Shown here: positions 22,284-32,988 of the stretch, piece by piece
How the letters are laid out: each line of letters starts with the position of its first letter
How positions within the stretch are numbered: position 1 is the first letter of the stretch
Assembly (NCBI GenBank): GCA_027422505.1
Contig: JAPQWV010000002.1
Span: forward strand, 22,732,501-22,796,500
Direction of reading: 5' to 3'
From: Craterostigma plantagineum
Taxonomy: Eukaryota > Streptophyta > Magnoliopsida > Lamiales > Linderniaceae
Length of the DNA stretch: 64,000 bases
The notes under the pieces: generated by a model
Databases searched by the model: none
The model's input: only the letters and a program-made list of their open reading frames with translations
Told to the model about the DNA's origin: nothing
Program-made: the position numbers and the translations under genes

Positions 22284-25023
22284 ACATCCCCGGAGGTTGA
22301 TACCACGAGATTATGGCATATGCGACTCGGACACATGGGAGAAAAATGCTTGACGATTTTAAGCAAGCGGGGCCTACTTTGCGGTCAAAGTACTGGTAAG
22401 ATGGACTTTTGCGAACATTGTATTTTTGGAAAGCAGAAACGAGTCAGCTTTAATTCGCCAGCAGTCCACAGGACGAAAGGTACTTTGGACTATATTCATT
22501 CTGATGTATGGGGTCCTTCTCGTGTTCCGTCCAAAGGTGGTGCAAGATATGTTAACTTTCATCGATGATTTTTCGAGGAAAGTGTGGGTCTATTTTCTTG
22601 AACAGAAGAGTGATGTTTTCCTAACGTTTAAACAATGGAAAGCTTTGATTGAAAAGCAGACAGGAAAACAGATCAAGCGGTTGCAGACAGATAATGGCTT
22701 AGAATTTTGCGGAAGCGAGTTCAATGAGTTTTGCAGAAATGAAGGTATTGCTCGACATCACACTGTTCGAATGACGCCTCAACAAAATGGTGTTGCCGAG
22801 CGCATGAACCGGACACTTTTAGAGAGAGCTCGATGTATGATCTCCAACGCTGGGTTGACAAATGATTTTTGGGCTGAAGCTATCGCCGCAGCATGTTATA
22901 CTGTCAACCGCTCACCGTGTTCACCGATCAATTTCAAGACTCCTGAGGAAGTATGGTCAGGTACTCCTGCTGATTACTCCAACTTAAGAATATTTGGGTG
23001 CCCAGCTTATATGCACGTAAACGAGGGAAAGTTAGAGCCTAGAGCTAAGAAATGTATTTTCATCGGTTACGCTTCAGGGGTGAAAGGTATATAGACTATA
23101 TAATCTTGATCCCAAGTCACCCAAATTTATAATTAGCAGATATGTTACTTTCGACGAGTCTTCTATGTTGCATCCTTCAAATGAGTCTACTAATTCTTCT
23201 AATGAAGAAAAGAAGGATAATGTACACAGCGAGGTGGAGCTCGAGATCAACAAAGATCCTTCAGATGACCCTGCTACGAGTTCAACAGATTGAGAGGATG
23301 AGCCAGAACCTGATTCAGATCCTGTTGAAAATGAAAGCGTCGAGCAGGAATATTCTATAGCAGAGATAGGGAGAGACGGGAGATTCGACTACCACAGCGG
23401 TACGTAAATTTAGTTTCGTACGCTTTATCAGTGGCGCAAGAAACGGGTGGAGGCGGCGAACCTTCTACCTATTCAGAGGCAATAAGCGATGATAATTCTG
23501 ATAAGTGGCTGGCAGCGATGAATGAATAAATAGAGTCTCTGCACAAGAATGGTACATGGATTCTTGTGTCGCCGCCGAATTAAAAGAAAATAGTCGAATG
23601 TAAGTGGGTCTTCAAGAAGAAAGAAGGTTTATCTTGTTCTGACGATGCAAGGTATAAGGCATGATTAGTCGTGAAAGGCTATAGTCAGGTACAAGGTGTT
23701 GATTTTAATGATGTATTCTCACCTGTTGTTAGATATAGCTCTATTCGTGTATTACTTGCGTTCGTTGCCATGTATGATTTGGAGTTAGAACAGCTTGACG
23801 TCAAGACGGCGTTCTTAGGTGGCAATTTAGATGAACAGATTTATATGAAGCAACCTGAAGCTTCATAGTTGAAGGCAAGAAAGACCAAGTTTGTCTACTG
23901 AAGAAATCCTTATACGGATTAAAGCAGTCTCCAAGACAGTGGTATAAACGTTTTGATTCTTTCATGTTGGGTCATGGTTTCTCCAGGAGCAAGTATGATA
24001 GTTGTGTTTAATTCCGGAAGTTAAATGACAGTTCGTTCAGTTATCTATTGTTATATGTTGATGACATGCTCATTGCGGCTAAGAATCTTGCAGAAATTCA
24101 CCAATTTAAGGCCTTATTGAATGGTGAATTTGAGATGAAAGATTTTGGGAGCAGCTAAGAAGATTCTTGGTATGGAGATTAGACATGATAGAGGAGCTGG
24201 AAAGTTACACCTGACCCAGGAAAGTTACCTCAGGAGGTTTTGGAGAGATTTGGCATGAACGATGCCAAACTAGTCAGCACTCCTCTTGCTAGCCATTTTA
24301 CGCTAAGCGCTGCTTGGTCACCATCATTAGATGAGGAAGAAGCGTATATGGCACGAGTTCCCTACTCGAGTGCAGTCGGCAGTATTATGTATGTAATGGT
24401 ATGTACACGTCCTGATATTTCACAAGCTGTTAGTGTTGTTGGCAGGTATATGGCTAATCCAGGGAAAGAACACTGGCAAGCAGTGAAATGGATATCCAGA
24501 TACTTGAAGGGTACTCTAAGCTTTTGTTTGGAGTTTGGCAGAAACGGTGATATTCTCGTTGGCTTCGTCGATCAGACTACGCAGGTGATCTCGATAAACG
24601 ACGATCTCTTACTGGTTATATATTTTGTATTGGAGGTTGTGCAGTTAGCTGGAAAGCTACTCTACAGCATGTAGTGGCGTTATCTACTACTGAAGCAGAA
24701 TACATGGCGATTACTGATGCGATCAAGGAAGCATTATAGTTGACAGGGTTATTCAACGAACTAACCCAGAATCAGGGAGTTAATACTATTTTCTGTGATA
24801 GTCAAAGTGCGATTCATTTGACTAAGGATCAGATGTATCACGAAAGGACTAAGCATATTGATGTTAGGTATCATTTTATTCGAGATATCATTGCAGATAA
24901 GAAGGTGCTTATCAGAAAGATAAACACGAAGGATAATCCTGCGGATTTGTTTACGAAGGCTCTTCCACCTACCAAGTTCAAGTATTGTTTGGACTTGATT
25001 GGTGTTTTAAAATTGATGAACTA
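22284..25023 (+). pseudogene. Copia pol (integrase, reverse transcriptase, RNase H), heavily mutated
   Basis: LWHMRLGHM...CEHCIFGKQ is the HHCC zinc finger; integrase catalytic residues lie in [18 protein letters not shown] and NGVAERMNRTL. Reverse transcriptase pieces: FKKKEG, VKGYSQVQGVDFNDVFSPV, LDVKTAFLGGNLDEQIYMKQP (23671-23868), the YVDDMLIA box (about 24055-24080) and CTRPDISQAVSVVGRYM (24410-24460). RNase H ends with FCDSQSAIHLTKD, YHERTKHIDVRYHFIRD and NPADLFTKALP (24740-25023). At least six frameshifts or stops are needed to read it through. Sequence type matches the Tnt1/Tork lineage. Confidence 0.88.
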
Positions 25024-25123
25024 GCCCATCGGGGCTATGGACGGAGGGAGACAGAGATAGTGACTAAAGGTGTTACTAATTAAGGTGGAGTAATTTTTCG
25101 TAATCAAGCTCAAGGTGGAAATT

Positions 25124-25661
25124 TGTTAGGTGAGCTCGATTATTGTCATATGGTCTTTGACCATTCAACAATACTGCTCACATAATGGCTTATTTTATTA
25201 AAGTGGGCGCCTGACTTTGAATGAGAAGGAAGCCAAATTGTTTTCTTCTTGGAGTGCGCATTGCTTCACGTGGGCTGCAAGGGTCAAAGGGGAGCCATAC
25301 TAATTTTCTCATATTCACATTATTTATCAAGGATGAGATCTGCCAATAAATAGGCTTGTACAAGGCAGAAGAAAAATGCCTCCGAGCCACAGGCCACAGA
25401 ACACCACAAATCGATCTTCTTCCTATTAATTCTTTTTGTAGTTTACCCCTAGTCGTATAGCTGCTTTTGTATCACGTCAGTGTACGTGTCTGTATCACTC
25501 CACATAATAAAAAAGTTCTACCCTCCGGCCCGTGGACGTAGGTCATTCTGACCGAACCACGTAAACCTCGTGTCACTGTCCAAATTTATTTTTCGTCTCG
25601 TTTATTTATTATCGTCATTTTTCGAGCAAATAATTATCGAGAATTTCCGTATATCCTAACA
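25124..25661 (+). mobile_element. Tork-type copia 3' LTR
   Basis: TGTTAGG...CCTAACA ends. The R/U5 half contains the conserved CCGTGGACGTA-hairpin-GAACCACGTAA motif (25529-25565), here with the stem GGTCA-TTC-TGACC. A CAATAAATAGG-type TATA region lies near 25343. The left LTR and so the target duplication are lost. Confidence 0.82.
25529..25565 (+). promoter_or_regulatory. Conserved R/U5 hairpin in the Tork LTR
   Basis: CCCGTGGACGTA, then GGTCATTCTGACC (5-bp stem, 3-nt loop), then GAACCACGTAAA. Same layout as in the unrelated LTR at 4653-4690 (minus), with a different but still paired stem. Confidence 0.65.
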
Positions 25662-25935
25662 GGTTTGAATTCGGGGCGGTTCGCAGGTTTAACACGGTGA
25701 AGGGACAGAGGAAAAACCCGCAAACCAAGAGGCTGGCTATGCTGTAAAGGTGGGCCCGCCCAGGGTCTATTTTTATTTTTTTGCGATCCTTCTTGTTCTA
25801 GAAATTACAGTGTTGGCCCAATGGAAATTGCCGTAATAATCACGAGTTGGAATCTAAAACCTCGAAGCGTGCCATCCACAAACCCTCTCTTCCAACGCTG
25901 AGCCGCAAACTTCCCGTACTTTCTGCGACGACGCA
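25662..25935. other. Short interval upstream of the adenylate kinase pseudogene
   Basis: Presumed former promoter and 5' leader of the AMK7-like gene. No other feature seen. Confidence 0.4.
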
Positions 25936-28020
25936 ATGTCGATTCTTAGTCGGCTCGGATCGGCTTCAGCTCGGCTCTGCACGCATTGTTGTAGAAATCA
26001 GTCTAGGCGGCCGCCTAAGCACCGGTTAGGCGCTGATCGGCCACCCACCGTGGCAAAAACCCATCGGTCCCGACTAACTACACAACCTATTAATCAGCCT
26101 AATTGGTCAATTAATCCGCCTAATCGGGCGATTAACCAACTAATCGGGCGATTAGAAAATTAATCACCGTGTCGAAAACCCATTAATCGGACCCGACTAA
26201 CTACACAACCTATTGATCGGCCTAATCGGGCGATTAATCCGCCTAATCGGGCGATTAACCAACCTAATCGGGCGATTAAAAGATTAATCACCAATTGCCC
26301 AATTACAATTATTTTATATATTAAATTTTATTATTATAAAAAAAAATTTGGACTGCATAAAAAATCGCTGCTAATGGCCACTATAATTAGAGTGGCACAC
26401 ACAGCTATCGAGTGAATGCAATATGAGAGAATGTATGTGTTTATATAGAGAGAATTCACCCACAACTTGGATGAAACAAACGGTGTGGGACAAATCTTTG
26501 CATCTAAAGAACTGACGCATCAATCGGACTAATATAACATATGTAAATTTGAACCCAAAAATTGGGCTGGCCCAGTGGTAAATGGAAAAATAGCAAGTGT
26601 TGGGTTTCTCCTTGGTGGTGGGTTCGATTTTGAGTACGATTATTTTTACCTGTTTTTTTTTTTTAAAGAGATTAGAGTTAATTTTAGTAACAATGACAAT
26701 AGCCAACATTAAAGTAAAAAAATAAACACTGAATATTAAAGTATATTATATAACTAACATATATAAATTGACATTATCTATTTAAAATATTTGGAAAAAG
26801 TTATAATATTGATATATAGATCTATAGAAAAACAACAATAAAAAATCGATATACCGATTAATTTCCGTGAAACCGCCTAGGCGGTCTAGGCGCTAGGCCC
26901 CACCGGACGCCGACTAGCGCCTAGCGAATTTTACAACATTGCTCGTGCGACGAGGCGGGGTTACGGATCGGCCGCAGCGGCGGTGGATTACTATTACTGC
27001 GATGAGTACGAGGAGGAGGAATCGAAGAGACGGGCAACAGTTGGTGAAATTACGGCGTCCGATGGTTGGGAGAAGACGGGGAGGGGCGTGCAGTGGGTGA
27101 TCATGGGGGATCCTATGGTGAGGAGGCACGTGTACGCCAAGCGTCTAGCTGAGCTTCTAGAAGTTCCGCATTCGTGAGGCAGGAGCTCAACCCTAGTTCA
27201 ACGCTCTACAGAAAGGTTTTCGTGATTTTAATCATCGTAGTTCCAAAGAAAACGATTGTTGTTGAATTAATCAGATTTGTTTTTTCTTTTGTTTCGCTGT
27301 AGATTGCTAAATCGGTGAACATTGGGGAGTTGGTTCCTGAGGATGTGATCTTTGGTCTTCTGTCGAAGAGATTGGAGGAAGGGTATTGCAGAGGAGAAAA
27401 TGGTTTCATATTGGATGGAATTCCAAGAACGAGGATGCAAGCTGTTAGTACTCACTCTTCTTTCCCCCATTGATTGCTGTCGATTTACGTTGATATCCTA
27501 TTGTTTTGTTCTACCACTCATGAATACACATGCAGTGATCTTTCCCTTTGTATTCGTCAAGATTTCTCTTAAAGATTCTTGCTGTTGTGGGGGGTGTTTT
27601 ACAGGAGATATTGGACCAAATCGCTGATATAGACATGGTGCTAAATTTGACGTGCTCGGAAAAATCTTTTGCAAGCGGGATTTATTCTCCTTCGCGAGAT
27701 CTTCATTCCATGACAAAGGGCTAAAGAATCCGAAGACCGTTTCCAGGGAGAAACTAAGCATGTATAGAGAGCAGGTATATTATTTTGTCACTTAGATGAA
27801 TCAAAATTTGGGTTTATAACTGGCCTCTTGTTTGACGCAATTCTTGTTTATTTCTTGTCAGAGGAAGCCTTTGGAAGAGTATTACAAGAAGCAGAGGAAA
27901 CTCTTGGACTTCCAGGTGTCAGGTCCTCCTGGTGACACGTGGCAGGGACTTTTGGCAACACTGCATCTGCAGCACATGAGTTGCTCTGTACTCGACAAAT
28001 CTCAGAAGTTAACAGCTTGA
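25936..28020 (+). pseudogene. Adenylate kinase 7-like (mitochondrial-type) pseudogene
   Basis: Adenylate kinases interconvert ATP + AMP and 2 ADP. This copy matches the plant AMK7-like type (Arabidopsis At3g01820). Exon 1 starts at ATG 25936 with a basic, Ser/Arg-rich N-terminus, is interrupted by a transposon (25984-26941), then resumes RRGYGSAAA and GRGVQWVIMGDPMVRRHVYAKRL to 27215. Later exons: 27303-27443 (GELVPEDVIFGLLSKRLEEG, GFILDGIPRTR), 27605-27774 (EILDQIADIDMVLN), 27862-28020 (EEYYKKQRKLLDFQV, DTWQGLLATLHLQH); introns have GT-AG ends. Lesions: the insertion; loss of about 17 bases after EVPH (near 27174), removing the ISMGSL-like motif and shifting frame; and a one-base loss in the A run at 27660-27664. 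Confidence 0.88.
25984..26941. mobile_element. Non-autonomous hAT-like element in the adenylate kinase exon
   Basis: Ends CATTGTTGTAGAAAT and, on the other side, the inverse of CAATGTTGTAAAATT. Subterminal regions are rich in CTAGGCGG/CCGCCTAG and AATCGGGCGATTA motifs in both orientations, typical of hAT-type non-autonomous elements in plants. Flanks CTCTGCACG and CTCGTGCGACG look like a decayed target duplication. The interior (26290-26860) is AT-rich with no gene. Confidence 0.65.
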
Positions 28021-28233
28021 TTTGGGCCCCATTTCTCTCCATGGTTAGTCAATTCTTCTGAGTCTACGCCAACGTTTGAGTCTGAGTGATGAGCTTATCC
28101 AATTTTGTAGTTCCTTTCTCTTGTAGTAAAGAAACCTTTCAGCTGCTTCTCATAATAATCAATGGTTGTTTCTCCTCATAGTAAAAGTTGTGTGATTTAT
28201 TAGCACAGTTACACAAACGTAATACCTTTGAAC

Positions 28234-29371
28234 CATAGTTACCTAGAACGCGGTACGATTCGGGTCGCGGTACGGGTACGAGTACGGGGAACGGCACTAT
28301 ACTGGAACTCGGTACGAGGGGGGTATACTCAGTTGGTACGGCGTTTCAAATTTTGGTACGCTAAAAAATTATATTCGGTTCGATGTACCTCAAATATATA
28401 TAAAAAAAAGACAATTTTTACTAGTAAATAAAAATAGTCTTAATTCATTGTCATACATAGCAAAAACATAACATGAAAATGCAAATTTAAACTAGAAGTT
28501 TACTCAACGTTGGCTCCGTCATACGAGTCATTGTTGTCTTCCTCCAAAGAGCTCCATTTCCTGCTTTTTTCCGCTTCCTGAACTTTTCTCCTTATTCGTA
28601 AACATCTCTTCGCGATCTTGTAACAACGTTGGACAACGTTGAATCTGAGATTTTTTGCCCGGTTCTGGTCCGAAGAAATGGAGGTGCATTCGAGTGTATG
28701 AACTCGTAAATACTTTCATGCAGTGCTTGCACGTCCAACATTTTGCACCACCCGGATTTTTCCCGTCCGCTGCTCCGGTTACGATAACCTCGTCCAATAA
28801 TGGCTTTTGTTTTGTTTCTGGAGCAGGGCATTTATCTGGTGGAGTTGGTTTCTGGGTTGGCTGTGAGGAAACAAGAACAACGTCATCTTCGGTGGCATTT
28901 GAAGTGTATTCGCTGGTGTTATTTTCAGCATATCGATCATCGAGTTTTCTTTTGCCAAAAACCATCTTAGTTTATATTATCTTTTGCTAGAATATCTAAG
29001 TAGCTATCAGTGGATGTATATAAAGACAAGTACCAACGGCCACATAACTTTAAGCGTGGGTTCTACATGATGATACACATTTATTATTGCTCATATTTCA
29101 AGAAGACTCTTTGTTCTACCATCGGCCACCTAACTCTTTGTTGGCAACTACATTTACTCATATAATAAAATAATAATATATTAAGGACTTTTCACATTTA
29201 CAACTATTGATCCAATAATTAAGTTCAAACAAATGTCATGAACTGGATCCCCGTACCAAGGTGTTTTGGATCACCGTACCAAGCTGTTTTGGATCGTTTA
29301 TGACCCACGAACTGGAACATGCGATCTGGATCGTGGATCGGTGGGGGGGTGCAGCGAACTAGGTAACTATG
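28234..29371 (-). mobile_element. hAT element with 8-bp target duplication and internal deletion
   Basis: Terminal inverted repeat CATAGTTACCTAG at both ends, flanked by perfect CTTTGAAC at 28226-28233 and 29372-29379. Subterminal GGTACGGGTACGAGTACGG (left) and GGATC(G/C) motifs (right) are present. It encodes on the minus strand only the N-terminal BED zinc finger of a hAT transposase (28528-28965); the catalytic and dimerisation regions are deleted. Confidence 0.88.
28528..28965 (-). CDS. BED zinc-finger protein (N-terminal part of a hAT transposase)
   Basis: 145 codons, open from ATG to stop. Residues about 75-105 contain CWTCKHCMKVF, then TRMHLHFFG, with two Cys and two His spaced as in BED fingers, which bind transposon ends. 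The N-terminus has a basic GKRKLDDR segment and an acidic Thr/Pro-rich linker. Normal hAT transposases are 600-800 aa and continue into an RNase H-like core and a C-terminal dimerisation domain; both are missing here. As DNA-binding-only derivatives can compete with a full transposase, the intact frame is of interest, but expression is not shown. Confidence 0.72.
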   Translation of the reverse strand: MVFGKRKLDDRYAENNTSEYTSNATEDDVVLVSSQPTQKPTPPDKCPAPETKQKPLLDEVIVTGAADGKNPGGAKCWTCKHCMKVFTSSYTRMHLHFFGPEPGKKSQIQRCPTLLQDREEMFTNKEKSSGSGKKQEMELFGGRQQ

Positions 29372-29379
29372 CTTTGAAC

Positions 29380-29467
29380 CAGGGTTTTTAAGACCGGACC
29401 GGACCGGCTGGTTCAGGCCGGGAAACCGGCGGACTGGTTGGAATTCCGGTTCGGTTCCGGTCCGGTC
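29380..29467. mobile_element. Fragment of another hAT-like element at the broken gene end
   Basis: AGGGTTTTTAAGACCGGACC followed by GGACCGGCTGG, GGGAAACCGG and CCGGTTCGGTTCCGGTCCGG resembles one end of a hAT-type element with CCGG-rich subterminal repeats. It directly abuts coding sequence of the ankyrin gene and may have caused its truncation. Confidence 0.45.
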
Positions 29468-31168
29468 TATTGTGGCTGCAATGGGCTCGTGGCTGCTATT
29501 GTCAGCCGACAAGCCTCTGTCGTCAGGCTATTGCTAGAGGTAAAGAAGAACGTTTTTTTCCGTTCCTTGTGTTTTGAGTTAAAAACATTATTGTCAGCTT
29601 AGCAATAGTCCTTTTCAATTTTTTGGGAAAAATAGGCTGCAGTTGAAACTGATGTCAGAGTTCAGCTCGGGGCATGGTCGTGGGACGTAGATTCAGGAGA
29701 AGAATTCCGCGTAGGCGCAGGAATGGGCGAACCCTACCCACTCGCTTGGTGTGCCGTGGAATACTTCGAATCCACTGGCTCCATCTTGAAGATGCTCCTC
29801 GAACGCATCTCTCCCAACGCTACCCACCGAGGAAGAACCCTTCTCCACCACGCCGTCTTATGCGACAACTTACGTGCCGTGGAAACCCTCGTCGAATGCG
29901 GGGCCCACATCGAAACCCCAGCGAAAACCGTCCAGGAAATCGAATCCCGTCTCATACACATGGCCTCTCGTCTTGGATCGTCTGCAATCCTCGAACACAT
30001 GGTCGATTTCGGGTGCGATCTCAACTCAAGAACAGAATCAGGCGAGACCCCTCTGATGATCTCTGCTAAGTACACGAGAGACAGCATTCAAGTCTTGGCA
30101 AAGGCAGGGGCGGACTTCGGCTTGGTCAACAACAGCGGCCAGTCGGCGAGCACTATCGCCACAAGCAATCGCTGGTCCATCGGCTTTCAAAAGGCGGTGG
30201 TTTCTCTTTTAAGAAATGGGATAGTCCCGATGTCTTCGAACGCCTGCATCTTTTCGCCTTTAAGATTCGCGGCTCGCTCGGGGGACGTCCTCGCCTTGAA
30301 GGCTTTACTGTCCCATACCAATATCGACCTCGACGAGCAAGACGAGGAGGGTTTCTCTGCAGCGATGGTCGCTGCAGTGGAGGGCCATGTAGATGCGTTT
30401 CGACTGCTCGTCTATGCCTCGGCGCACGTGAAGCTAAGGAACGAACGAGGCGAGACGGGGATCACTCTCTCCAAGAAAAGCAAACGAAGGGACCTCTTCG
30501 AAAAGGTCATGCTCGAGTTCGCCCTGGAGAAGGGGAGCCGCATGGGCGGGGACGGGTTTTACCCCCTCCACTGCGCGGCTCGACGGGGAGACTTAACCGC
30601 GGTTAGGTCGCTGGCTTGCAAGGGCTACGACGTGGATGCTTTGGACGGGGAAGGAAATACTCCGCTGATTGTGGCTGCGAGGGAGGGGAATGGCGAGATG
30701 TGCGAGCTTTTGATCTCATTCGGGTCGTCGGGTCTTGATCTGAAGAATTCCAAGGGGGAATCTGCCTTTTCTCTTGCCAATGGTGGAGCCGAGGATGTAA
30801 TACGAAACGCTTTTGCTCGTAAGGTAGTGTTGAAGGGCTCCGTTTTGCTAAAGCACACCAAGGGAGGGAAGGGTTCTCCGCACTTGAAGTTCGTTAGGAT
30901 GGTCGAATCGAATGGGTTTCTATGTTGGGGGAATTCGAGTCGTAGGAATGTGATTTGCCGAGAAGTGGAGTTGGGTCCGAGTTTGAGCTTCGTCGGGAAT
31001 ATGAGGAGGAAGAACAACGGTGGCGATGAAAGTGGGATTTTTCGGGTGGTGACGAGCAAGAAAAAGGAGGAGCATTTCGTATGTGAAGGTGGGGCCGAGG
31101 GGGCGAAGCTGTGGGTTAGGTGGATTAGGCTCCTCGCTGAGGAGGTAATAAGTAGAGGGAATTCGTAA
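29468..31168 (+). CDS. Ankyrin-repeat protein with C-terminal PH-like domain, 5' truncated
   Basis: Exon fragment 29468-29539 (NGLVAAIVSRQASVVRLLLE), intron 29540-29635 with GT-AG ends, then one long exon 29636-31168. Frames join without a break, giving 534 readable residues. Ankyrin repeats include GRTLLHHAVLCDNLRAVETL, SRLIHMASRLGSSAILEHMV, GETPLMISAKYTRDSIQVLA, SPLRFAARSGDVLALKALL, GFSAAMVAAVEGHVDAFRLL and GNTPLIVAAREGNGEMCELL. The last 120 or so residues (VLKGSVLLKHTKGGKGSPH to LWVRWIRLLAEE) match the tail of a plant ankyrin family and read like a PH domain; such proteins are probably membrane-associated scaffolds. No start codon or first exons are found: a hAT fragment adjoins the first readable codon. 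Alternatively the first exons lie beyond a long, transposon-filled intron. Confidence 0.85.
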
Positions 31169-31370
31169 ATTGGTGGTGTACTAACTAGTGCTTTATCCAT
31201 GTATGTACCGCTCTAAAACAAACTATTTAAGTAGAAGGGAACAAGAAGAAATCCCGACCGAAGATTGATAATGCGATCATCAAAACTCATACAATAATCT
31301 TGATGATGTAAAAACCACCCAGAAAAAGCCAAAAAAAGATGAAACCGAACCACGGAGAGAGTTAAAACAT

Positions 31371-32542
31371 TCAATCGCTAGAAGATCCATCGTCGTCGTT
31401 GTCCTCGCGTTCCTTCACGATCCTCTCCACAAACTTCTTGCGGACCCCTTGAAGGACGGCTTCTCGAGATTGCTCTCCACTGTGTCCGTCGTTTAAGACG
31501 GGATCGGACTGACACAGCACCAGGGCAACGCCTAACAGGGCAAGCAAAATAAAGATAAAACCATAATATTACAGCATGGCAATAAGAAAGAGAACCATGG
31601 AGAGAGTACATACTTTCAGGTGTACATCGCCGCCCAAAGCTACTCATTCCGACATAAGTTCCCTTGACGGCGCTGTTATTGTACACGAGTATGGTCGGGA
31701 GATTTCGATCAGGATAGTTGGGGATGCACTCGGTGGATACGATCTTGACGAACTTGGTTGCGGGGTATTTTTTTGAGAGTTCTTCCAAACATTGCAGAAG
31801 AAGCCTGCAGTCTGCGAATCTACGAATAAACAAAACCAGACACGCACAATGGGCAATTTTAACACCGAACGAATTGAATCACCGAAGGCTAAAAGCAAGA
31901 TTCTCAAGATAACTATTTGATAAAATACTCAGCTCACCCATCTTTATACAGCAAAACGACGACCCAAACATCCTGAGGAGCTTGTGACAACCTCACGGAC
32001 GAAATCGGAGCCTGGGATTGGAATCACCGAGCCAAACTTGGCAATCTTGGCTGCTTCTCTCATCTCAGACAATCTCTTCTTCCTACAGAAAACTCAAGTT
32101 AATTCAGGATCTAGCAAGTCTCATCCTAAAGTATTTGCCACTTTCTCACATTGGAATGATGTATAGAGATTTTAAGCTAAAGGAAAATTATGTTCAGACA
32201 ATTCTATCATCGGTGATCAATTCTATCACATGAAATAGCACCAGGATAAACGACAACTGGAGATCGAAGTAGTATTCGTACTGAGCATCAATTAACTTAC
32301 CGGTATTCTTCCAGAAATCTATCATCGTTGAGATCGTCTTCGAGATCTTCGAGCTCTTCCTCGGTCCTCCCCTCGATCCACGCCTTATCTTTCGGCTTCG
32401 AATCCTCGTCGGCGGCCGGCGCTAACGGCGGTGGCTTGAACGCCGGCTGCTTCGGCGGAAGATTTCCGAACTTCCTCTGAAGATCGTCCCATTCCGTCGA
32501 GGATCCTTCGATGTCTTTGTAAACGAAGTGATAATCCCCCAT
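31371..32542 (-). CDS. Phosducin-like protein, VIAF/PLP3 group (one-base frameshift in exon 2)
   Basis: Four exons on minus: 32542-32301, 32082-31938, 31819-31614, 31531-31371, all with GT-AG introns. Start chosen at MGDYHFVYKD, as in plant homologues. Acidic N-terminal helix region (TEEELEDLEDD), then a thioredoxin-like fold: FGSVIPI, DVWVVVLLYKDG, LLLQCLEELSKKYP, KFVKIVSTECIPNYPDRNLP, TILVYNNSAVKGTYVG, and an acidic DDDGSSSD tail. Family members assist CCT chaperonin folding of tubulin and actin; that is known of relatives, not shown here. Exon 2 holds one extra base near 31988 (GAGGTTGTCACAAG on minus), which shifts frame after FVREV; removing it would give 250 residues, the family's usual size. 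Either a recent mutation or an assembly error. Confidence 0.85.
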
Positions 32543-32988
32543 TTCTTCGCCCAAGTCTATGCCTTCCAACACCACTTTACGCTTTCTCAAATCCGTTGTT
32601 GTAGGTCCAGTTAAAATATTGAACAAAGAAAAAAAAAAGTAAAAACGAAAAGGAACATATGTTGGGCTGGGCCCGACCCATTTAATGTATGTCTTGACCC
32701 GTTAACACCCGACCCGACCAGTTGTAATCGGACTTCGCAGATTTTTGCTTCCCTCACTCTCCCTGGCTCTCTTTTGTATTGTACTGTAATTTGTAGGCCA
32801 ATCCCAAATATATATCACAATCCAAAATCTCATCAGTTATCATCGTCGTCACACTTCAAAAACTCCAAAAACGCAATATCTAAGCAACCTCTGCGCTGAA
32901 ATTTCCATCACTGCAGCTTCAAACTCAGCAGTTAACCTTTCGTAAATCCTACGCTCAATCCGAATTTTATGCATTGAAGTTGAAGACA
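32543..32988. promoter_or_regulatory. Shared divergent promoter interval
   Basis: 446 bp between the start codons of the phosducin-like gene (minus) and the SET-domain gene (plus). It includes both 5' leaders. Contains GGGCTGGGCCCGACCC (about 32665-32680), a site II/TCP-like GGGCCC motif common in plant housekeeping promoters, and a TATATATCAC-like box near 32809. Bidirectional activity is an inference from layout. Confidence 0.5.

Larger units (their letters stand above)
22284..25661 (+). mobile_element. Tork/Tnt1-type copia element, 5' truncated
   Basis: Only integrase onwards plus the 3' LTR remains. The left edge merges with the Athila LTR end at about 22284, where the reading joins a copia GAG-pre-integrase motif. 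The 3' LTR is 25124-25661, TGTTAGG...CCTAACA with 7-bp inverted ends, preceded by CAAGGTGGAAATT as polypurine tract. Confidence 0.82.

Noticed and set aside
29723..31168. Starting the ankyrin protein at ATG 29723
   Set aside because: Conserved in-frame coding continues upstream through a good splice site to 29468, so this ATG is internal.
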